Source: Ostrinia nubilalis (Eukaryota > Arthropoda > Insecta > Lepidoptera > Crambidae). Taken from it: DNA of 64,000 nucleotides. A program made the position numbers and the translations under genes. Where the stretch lies: NCBI RefSeq assembly GCF_963855985.1, contig NC_087092.1, positions 4,526,001 to 4,590,000 of the forward strand, in the 5' to 3' direction. Below, piece by piece: positions 55,788 through 64,000 of this stretch. Positions within the stretch are counted from its first letter, which is position 1. Each line of letters starts with the position of its first letter. Below the pieces are notes generated by a model. That model made no database searches. It saw only the letters and a list, made by a program, of their open reading frames with translations, and was not told the DNA's origin.

Positions 55788-56836
55788 CAAGTGCAGGCAG
55801 AGCAGGTAGTAAAGGCGCGCGCGCACGGGTGACTTTTGTCACAGTATGTCAACTACTAATTACTGTCATAATGACAAAAGTTTCTGTGACTGACTGTACG
55901 GTAGTCAGTCACAGAAACTTGAATTTTGGGCACATTAGAATAATAGTTTTTAACCAAGGTAGATAAAGTTAAAAACGGGACTATTTCCTAAAAACCAAAA
56001 ATTGTCGACAATTACAGCAAAAATTTACCAAGTGTTATACCATTTTGGAATCCTTACTAAATGCGCCAAATTATGACGTCACTTGCCACACTCGCGTAGT
56101 ACATTTTTTTTTCAGTACAGTCAGTTTAAACTAGGCAAAATTTTTATTTTGAAATTGTTTTTGGGAATAATGTATTTTTTTCATCCAAGCTGGAGCAGCT
56201 GGTTTTGTAATTTTGATAACAATTTAGAGAAGCATTATTCAGGGTTACATAACAAAAAAAAAAATTGGAAAAAGTGAAGATTTGTGGCAACACGAGTAAA
56301 AAGACCGTCACCTGGAGTAGAATTTTTAGATTTTTTTTAAATGCCTATTATTTTGAAAATATGCCACATAGATTTTTTTTAATATTTTTCTGATAACCAG
56401 CACAACTTGCCTCAACACCCAGTTTCGGCTTGACGTTACATTACGGGACAACCTGTATATAAAAGAAAGTCGTGTTAGTTACTCCACTTATAACTCAAGA
56501 ACGGCTGAACCGATTTAGCTGAAAATTGTCAGGGAGGTAGTTTAGAGCCAGGAGAAGGACATAGGATACTTTTTATCCCGTTCGAAATAAAAAAAAAAGT
56601 CTGCTTATTTATTGCCATTAAGGCGGAACAAAGTTCGCCGGGTCAGCTAGTATGTAATATTCTTGAATAACTTCCTTGTAAATTCCTTGTCATTAAGTTT
56701 TAGGATCTACTTGAGGTCTCTACTCTATACACACCAAGCTTGCTGACAGCTGTCTTGATGTCGGCGGCTTTATTTCAAAAGAATTATTTAGTCGAATCAT
56801 GTCATGGTTTGGTGTGTTGATTGTACCTACTTATTA

Positions 56837-56954
56837 ATGCTGAGTTGCACCACCTCTTTGACCGTAACTATAACGATAATCGATGTATTTTGTATGAAGT
56901 TTGACAGACTTTTGACGTTTGTCAAAGTTAAAGTAAGATGGTGCAACTCAGCCT
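56837..56954. mobile_element. MITE family M, copy 4
   Basis: ATGCTGAGTTGCACCACC start and GTGCAACTCAGCCT end, with internal GACGTTTGTCAAAGTTAAAG. Confidence 0.85.
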
Positions 56955-57562
56955 AAGAGTAGTTCTTAGAAAACGTTGCAAGCAACGCAAGCAAGTAATA
57001 ATCTTCTTCGTGCAGGAATCAAACCCAAGACTGCCGTCAATTTCGCAACTATAGCACCAATACTTCAGGATTCAGCACATAGGTAAGTAGTTGGCAAATG
57101 ATATTCAATTAAATTAGAAGAAATAAGACGATTGAAATAATTGATTCTCTTCCAATACCGACTTCAATTTTCCACCTAATGAAAAAGGTTGATCCATCCT
57201 CTTACTACGAGAAACGGTGGAGATCGCCGCTAAATTAAGATGATGTCATAATAAATTATATCCCGTTCTGAATCTCAATCGCAAATACTCGGTTCATAAT
57301 GAATTTACGTATTCTAATCTCCGGGTGATGAACGGCTTAGGAAGCGAATTGGTTAATTTATCAATTTCCTTGCAGGTGCCCTAATAATACCAGTTGATGA
57401 AATATAATCACCAACAATAACGTAATTATGAAAATCATATTGATAATAAATTAAGCCTTGTTTTCAGTCGATTCTCCTTCCCATAAAGTTGCAGTAAGGA
57501 GTACTTAACCTACTAGGAGACCTTAGAATCGATTCCCAAAAGTGGCTTCCGAATTAAAAGTC

Positions 57563-57630
57563 ATTTTCATCATCATCATTTCAGCCACAGGACGTCCACT
57601 GCTAAAACATAGGCCTCCCTCCCCCAAGTA
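57563..57630 (-). pseudogene. RTE 3' end, very short fragment
   Basis: TCATCATCATTTCAGCCACA then GGACGTCCACTGCT is the reverse complement of the usual RTE stop and GATGATGA tail. Only the last 20 codons or fewer remain. Confidence 0.65.
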
Positions 57631-57639
57631 AAAAAGTAA

Positions 57640-60600
57640 AAGTCATTTTATAATAATGACCTTTATTGTCACCAAAATAAAAAAAAACACATTACACTTT
57701 GTAATTGGCTAGCACATGATTATCCAAAAAGATCTATCATGGTCCTTTGGCCAGAGCATCGGCTATTGTCTTCAGTCCTATTAAGAATAATTAAGTCATT
57801 ATCCGACACTGGCAACTCATAATGGCGTCTGATATGTAATATCAAGACTAAGTAATGTTTTGTGCAATGATGTTTCAATCTGTATCAAAATCAGGTTTAA
57901 TTTTGCAACATAATAAATATTAGAGTCCATTCAAACGTACAAATTATTCTCTGAATTGCTTATCGTTTAAACAAATTGGTTAACTAGAAATTAGTACCAA
58001 TTTCAACTAATTAATTGCGCTATAAGCGCTGCAGTTTGAAATTACGTTTATTAACCTAATTGCTGGACTGTAAACAAGCTGGGCGTTCCGAGATAAACTC
58101 CCGGCAAACTTTAAGTATACTCTAGCAATTTACATTTTATGCAATCTTATTTCACTAACAATAAGGCTTGTAACAGTTTAAACTTTAAACTTAAGCAGGA
58201 GTTTCGTTCGCATTTAGCGCCGTATTTACGATTGTTAAGCTCAAGTTTCCAAGTCTAACAATGTATGTTGTCTATTTACCCTGAACAATCAAAGTTCTAG
58301 CATTGTGTCCACTTCAGTCGAAGTCTTCAGTTGCAGTGTAATTACACCAAAGTTTCGGTGTTCCTAAATCGCCAGGCCTTGGCAGTTTGGGTCGTGACCT
58401 ACGGTGACACATTTTAGTGTTAGGCCAGTAGCCAAGTTAACCCTTTCGCTGTCCATGACTTAAACAATAGTTTGCCATTTGGCATGGGTACCGGGTTGTT
58501 AGCATTTTCAATTTCAAACTTCTATTCGTTTTCGGTTGATGCGAGGTTAAATAGACCTTGGAATACGAAATAAGACTCCAAACCGGGGTTAAAATACTTT
58601 GTGATCTTTCTGACTAAATCTTTAGATTTATTTTCGCGTAATAAAAGAGCACAATCAATGGAAAGAGAAGCACTTTGTACGTATTGGATATCTTAAAGAC
58701 AGAACTCTCGAAGAGCTAAAACAAATCACGTTACTTTAAATGGCATTCCGTTTTCTGTTATTAGCTTGCATAGTAAACTTAGATGCAGTAAGACCCCTTT
58801 TTTCAAAAATTGCAAATGAATTAGTAATGCAAAAATTTATGCATTTATTACTTTAGAACATAATAGGAACGATATAATAAAGATAATATAAACACTAAAG
58901 GAAAATGTAGACCAATCTGCAGACCAATTTCACCTCAGATAAGCCAAGCTATAGCCTGTGTTTGAAATACTTAATCGTTCAACTTGGATCTAGCACTAGA
59001 CACTAGAACAATTATGTAACACCACTGAATCCTTCCCCATTGCATTCCAGCATATTGGAACTGCGCTCGTTAAACTACGCCCGATGTAATGGAAACGGGT
59101 ACATTTGCCCCAGATTAATTTGCGTTTGCGAACTTTACCGCTTAACGCTTGCAATTGTCTAACATATAAGTGATGGGAAACATTGCCCCACTTGAAACAC
59201 TTCGAGTCAATTAAATGCTAAACTTGAGCAGTTCCAGACGAAAACATTGGCATTGGGGTTAACCTTTTAATTAATTTTTGATAGGCTGCTTGTTCTTCTG
59301 TTGAAAAAATTTAGCATAAAACTAAGAAAAAATACTGTTTGTTGACCATACATTTCATATTTGAATGGAAGTAAAAGGGTTAACGCATTTTCGGAATCTC
59401 TATTTTTATCATTCTTCTAAACGTATTTAACGGTCACTGAGCAAGTTTCTCGGAAAAATTGAATGAAATTGCTCTCTGCGGTACACAATTCGTTAGCTTT
59501 ATATCAAACCCTAGTGGTTTTTAAAGCTATTTAAATGTAATTGTCCCAATGTAACTGTCTTTTAGTCGTTAAATAAATAAAAAATAAAAACTATTTATTT
59601 CTCTTTGTTTTATTCAGAGAATGTGTGGCTGCAAGAAACAAAAGAAGAAAAAAAGAGAGAGTGTTTGTTTAATCATACCTTATATCCATGATGTTCCCAA
59701 GTCGGTCAAATAGCAATATTTTAAGACTCAAAGTGGATAAAATAACAATGTCGCACGTACTAAGAACACCGCATGCAACTGCACTGCGGCAAATACTTTA
59801 AACTGCTGCATTCCGCAGATAAAATGCAGGACAACAGTAAAATGCACGGCGAATGTGCCAACCGACTGTAATTTGTAGTTTGTAGTAAATGTCTTGAGGA
59901 CTAGGCCTGTCACTAGGTCTCGTATTTTTACCTACGTTGTAAAAATACTTCTAAAATTTTGTTGTGTACATTTTACATTTTATTTTGAATTAGTTGATCT
60001 GTGACTTTGTTACTATGTAAGCTGTGTATAAATACTACTTCTAAGTCCATTATGTAGTTCTTGTGTTTAATCATCTGTCTTCAAAAACTTTCGCGTCCAT
60101 GTATGACTCACATTTAATGCGATTCTACATAAACGTTGAACAGCCTCAATAAATCATACGTACATGATAACAGCTATCAATAGGCTACTTATTTAAAGAT
60201 ATAAGCTGAAATATTGTGTGTGATATAGCATCAATATTTTGCAACCAACCAATGGGTAGTTTCCTAAATATTGTGAGTGAAAAAAAGTGATGAGCAAGTG
60301 GTTTGTATTAAAAAATTCTGACTGCTCCACTGCTCTACAAAAATTGCTGTAATTATGACACTCCTACCCCAGTTACGTTGCATTGTTTTAGTTACATCTG
60401 CATCTTCAATTCGTTCCACCTCCATTCATATTCCGACTCGAGATTACAATCCAGATGGGAGGCAGATTGCGAGCGGTTATTTATCTTATTACGAGGGTCG
60501 TAGCGGCCATTATCCTTTATTTAGAGCCCCGCTGCGGCGGCCATCATTAAAACTTAATAACGCCGGATCCGATCCACCACGGGTGCGTTTTGCCCGCCAA

Positions 60601-61236
60601 CACGGACAATTAACAGGGCAGAGGTTGATGAGCGTTTACAGACGGATTTTACACCACGTGTAGCTTTAGCCTTACAAACAACAGCTGCATTTGCCTTTAT
60701 GACAGGTTTGTAAAGATATTTAGCGGGATAGGAATTGCATTAACGATGGGACTTGAAATAAAAAAATCCTGTAGTGCTTCGCATGTTCTAACTTGGCAGT
60801 GCTCTACTATTAGTACTTACTATTGTGCAATGACTACTCATATGAATAATTTTGCTAAAGACAAATGTGCTGTACTAGCACTAGTACACGTACTAGTCGT
60901 AATAAGTAAAACTGAATAGTATGATGTGTTGCCGACTGAACAAGGTATTTTTCCCTTTTTCCATTACGCGAATGACTGCATAATTATGTTGTGCGCCAAA
61001 TTACTGGAAAACTAATTCTGCAAAACAATTTCAATATTCGTCTTTCTCTCCCTAATTTCAGGCATGAGTCAGAAGAATTGGGCTGATAATTTGAAATAGT
61101 TGTTACGACTGACCTCTTTTAGTTTTTCTTATTCGCTTGAAATAGTGATTAATGAGGATAGACAAAAGAATTCTCAGATGGATAAATAAATAATTGGCAA
61201 TGTACCTACATTTCGTATACTTACGAATTAAATGTA
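57640..61236. other. Unannotated region with a GC-rich frame at 60355-60663
   Basis: The 102-codon plus frame 60355-60663 is more GC-rich than its surroundings but resembles no family I know. It may be a conserved non-coding segment or chance. Otherwise nothing is seen. Confidence 0.35.
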
Positions 61237-62089
61237 TATGTCACCGGAAAATAACAAGACTCGTAAGTTGATCAATTTTCTAGGAAGTTGATCAACTCTC
61301 GGAAAATAATAAACGGCAGTTGAAATGTACTTTTTAACGCATCGGATTTTAGCTAATTGGTCAACTTACGGTACCTAGCCGTAAGTTAATAATTAACTAT
61401 ATTGCTACAAGTAAAATCATCCACAAATGGGCCAATCGTTGCCCAGTGTACTATTTGACGGTACACTATTATCCGTCACTTAATACACTTTTCTCTGATT
61501 GGTCGACATCATTAATTATAAGCATTTAGCAAGTGTTTATTCATAGAGTTACAAACACTTAGATTATGTTGTTTTAATATTTACATTTTAGAGATAGGGA
61601 TATTAAAGTTCGTCTATGCTATATAGTTAAATAAATAAAAAAAAATAAAAAAATATATTGGAGCTCAGAGTTTTATTATTGTAAGTTATATTAATAATAA
61701 GTAAGTTTGTTTATTTCTACCACTACAGACTCCATTTCACTTATCATAAATAAAATGACGCGTTATAATGAGAATTATTACCACACAAAACAACAATTGC
61801 TAATTTTACTACTGTAAATAGAGAAAATAGATAGATTTGTTTACGTTTAAACCGGTAATGGCGGGCCGGGTGGCGGGGAGCGGTATAAAAGCACGTGAGT
61901 CTTTTAACCAATCAACGTGCACCTTGCCTTTGTCGGATGATTTAACGGCAAGACGCCGTAAATTAATCAACTTACTAAAATACATACGTTAAATAGTACA
62001 TTTCAAATGCCGTTTATTATTTTCCGAGAGTTGATCAACTACCTAGAAAATTGATCAACTTACGAGTCTTGTTATTTTCCGGTGACATA
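61237..62089. mobile_element. About 850-bp MITE with long imperfect inverted ends
   Basis: TATGTCACCGGAAAATAACA and reverse complement at the ends. GTTGATCAACT-type palindromes and AAATAATAAACGGCA repeat within both arms (about 140-160 bp each). TA-rich flanks. No coding frame; a GC-rich patch with TATAAAAG lies at 61857-61896. Confidence 0.8.
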
Positions 62090-62628
62090 TATATCGTAAA
62101 ATCTCTTTGTGAAAAAATATTTCAAAAAGACCATAAACAGTATCATAATAGTTAAATGTGGTCAGTGTAATCTTCATGAAAACAATGTAAGCCTTAAAAG
62201 TGCTAAAATTGGACATATTTCATAATAGCATTAAGTAAAACACACACTTATAATACTCAGTTACCACACTAATCCGGTGATTAGTTAAACGCTTTCACAC
62301 TAAATTGGGTGGACCCAAACAATAAATAAACGCGGAAAGTCATTAACAGTCGCCGTACACAACTAGCTATTGTTAATTTTAATTACGATCCCATAATTAC
62401 AGCTCGCGAAATCACGAAAAGGGCGTGAAAGTTTATTATTACATTTAAAGTTCCATTTACCTTCCAAGGGCCTATTCTAAATAACGATTCCATTAAATTT
62501 GACTCTCGCCATCTCACTTACCCATATCAGTATGTTACTGTAAGTGAGCGAGATAGAATAGTCAATATGAAGACATTTTCGAAGTAGACCCCTTAAAATT
62601 AGTGGGGCGTAGCGCCAAATTAGGGAAC

Positions 62629-63172
62629 CTCGTGATCTTATTAGGCACCTCACTCAACTTATTAGCCACCCGTACTTTAGCAGTCCAAATTTAATTACAC
62701 CTGTGATGTAGCAACGTCAAGAACTCAAGAGTTGCTTTCGAATTTTGTCAGTTATTAAGACAACGTAATTTAAAGCAAGGCATTAAGTTTCAAACTCAAT
62801 AACCGTTTCATAACAACGAGTAATATAATTCTAATTTGTTATTCGTAAAGTTAAATACGGTCTTCTGTTAGACAAGACATACAACGTTATACCAATTGCT
62901 TTGATCGTTGTAACAAACTGCATTAAAATAACTAGAGATAATCTCCAAGATATCCAGATTAGAGCCTTTCTAAAAATTCCTTCTAAATTCTACCAGAGAA
63001 GAATCGAATTCGTTGCCTCAATGCAGTTCACCGCAGTACCTAGATACCACGTTATTGGGCTATCTCAAGAGGACGAAACTAACGAAGCTCGTGATCTTAT
63101 TAGGCGCCTCAGTGACGCTATTAGGATCCGACTCCGTCATATTGTGCCTTTAGCCGTTCAAATTTAATAACA
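62629..63172 (+). repeat. Pair of diverged direct repeats (62629-62701, 63090-63172)
   Basis: Both contain CTCGTGATCTTATTAGGC(A/G)CCTCA, then a second TTATTAG or CTATTAG, and CAAATTTAAT(T/A)ACACC at the end. The second lies in an 88-codon plus frame (62901-63167) where the repeat reads EARDLIRRLS and IRIRLRHI. No family recognised. Confidence 0.6.
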
Positions 63173-63179
63173 CCAGGTA

Positions 63180-64000
63180 TAACGTTTAATGGATGGTCTT
63201 GAGTCGTTAAATTTCAGATTTCGTCGTGTTATTTCGACGTGCCACCAAATATCATGTAAAACAATATCTTGTAACGACGGTTATAGACAAAAAGGGCGTG
63301 TTATTTAAGTATTTACACTAATTTACAGTTTTTGGACAGTTGAACCTATTTTTATTAGGTCGCAAATAAAAATAAATCAATGTATAAGAAATTAGTCAAA
63401 TTACTCAATTTGGAAGATTGTAGCGTGGTTGCGACTAAATTGAAATTGACCTATGTCCTTCAAAATTAAATGAAAACAATTAAAAAAATAGACGCACCTG
63501 ATATAAATGAAAACCTTTAAAGTTCACTCTCTTTTGAGCTTTGAAAAGATCTGTCACTTTATAAGATCGACCATTAATTTAGATTGATATAAAGCATAAT
63601 AAATGTTATAATGAAATAAGAAGTATTTGGATTTTCAATAAACACTAGTAGCTAAATAAAGTAATAAAATGTATTTTTGCTCCCTAACTCCATCATAAAT
63701 GTATGTAATGGGTAACTGAGAAAATAACGATAAGTGTATCTAAATAATTTTGTAAAGTATGGCGCCTGCGCTTAATGACGTCATCTTTGTTATCAACCTC
63801 CTTCGCACCTCAAAGAGCGTGTTAAGCTATCTACAGGCCATTAGGAGCTTAGCGATGTATAGTTATTAATATACATAATGTCGATTTTCGCGTGCTAACG
63901 CCTTCTAGATCATAAGAGTTAAATCACCCGACTAAAGGAAGTAAGGACGAAACACACTTATCAACCTGGAAACGGATCGTAGCCGTATCAACTCGAGGCG
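63180..64000. other. Unannotated AT-rich end of window
   Basis: No gene or repeat recognised. Confidence 0.4.

Larger units (their letters stand above)
54598..56455. mobile_element. 1858-bp mariner-type foldback element
   Basis: CAGGGTGTCCCGTAATGTAA at the left pairs with TTACATTACGGGACAACCTG at the right. TA flanks both sides. Arms of about 545 bp (54598-55142, 55910-56455) surround a loop that holds further elements. Mirror frames at 54754-54969 (minus) and 56083-56277 (plus) are not genes. Confidence 0.87.
54590..56650 (+). mobile_element. Helitron-like family B, copy 3, split by a foldback element
   Basis: The left piece TCTATATA (54590-54597) and right piece TATAAAAG...GGGTCAGCTAG (56458-56650) together give the family start and end. 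A foldback element inserted at TA separates them. Confidence 0.65.

Noticed and set aside
60355..60663. 102-codon GC-rich frame as a gene
   Set aside because: No recognisable domain, signal or splice context; kept only as a note in the spacer entry.

Overview
No host protein-coding gene can be supported in this window. It looks like an intergenic or heterochromatin-like stretch of a lepidopteran (moth or butterfly) nuclear genome. The reasons are the AT-rich background and several repeat types I associate with moths: RTE tails ending in GATGATGATG, short TC...CTAG Helitron-like repeats, tRNA-derived SINEs, a mag-like Ty3/gypsy element and many palindromic MITEs. The species cannot be fixed from the sequence. 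Almost everything readable is mobile DNA, and much of it is nested.

Layout. 1-7655: a young mag-like Ty3/gypsy element on the minus strand (5' LTR 7518-7655, PBS, gag-pro-RT-RNase H, integrase running off the left edge). It is cut by a 2.35 kb foldback element (757-3101) and a 1.34 kb DNA transposon (3549-4883), and each insertion has a perfect target duplication. 8081-9467: a second foldback element. 9.9-18.2 kb: a SINE, RTE 3' ends, MITEs, a tRNA-like sequence in the loop of a perfect hairpin, and a 1.3 kb transposon with subterminal repeats. 18.2-26.2 kb: mostly unrecognised AT-rich DNA with a 5'-truncated CR1/jockey-type reverse transcriptase (to 21702). 26268-32734: a nearly complete jockey-clade retrotransposon with 54 terminal A residues. 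Its ORF2 is intact, and its ORF1 is broken by a 730-bp element.

32.8-46.9 kb: Helitron-like repeats with tandem units, RTE and gypsy remnants, and a degenerate multi-exon DDE transposase gene on the minus strand (about 39.0-43.6 kb). The transposase gene is hit by a hAT element, a mariner-type MITE and a second copy of the 730-bp element. 46.9-64 kb: mainly unrecognised AT-rich DNA with MITEs, a possible core promoter at 47.95-48.02 kb, and a four-level nest of elements at 54590-56650.

The best candidate for something undescribed is the 730-bp element at 28569-29298 and 42736-43461. Both copies have identical ends and perfect 7-bp target duplications, but no terminal inverted repeats, no tail and no family I recognise. 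Boundaries here come from reading the sequence by eye; no alignments or database searches were run.
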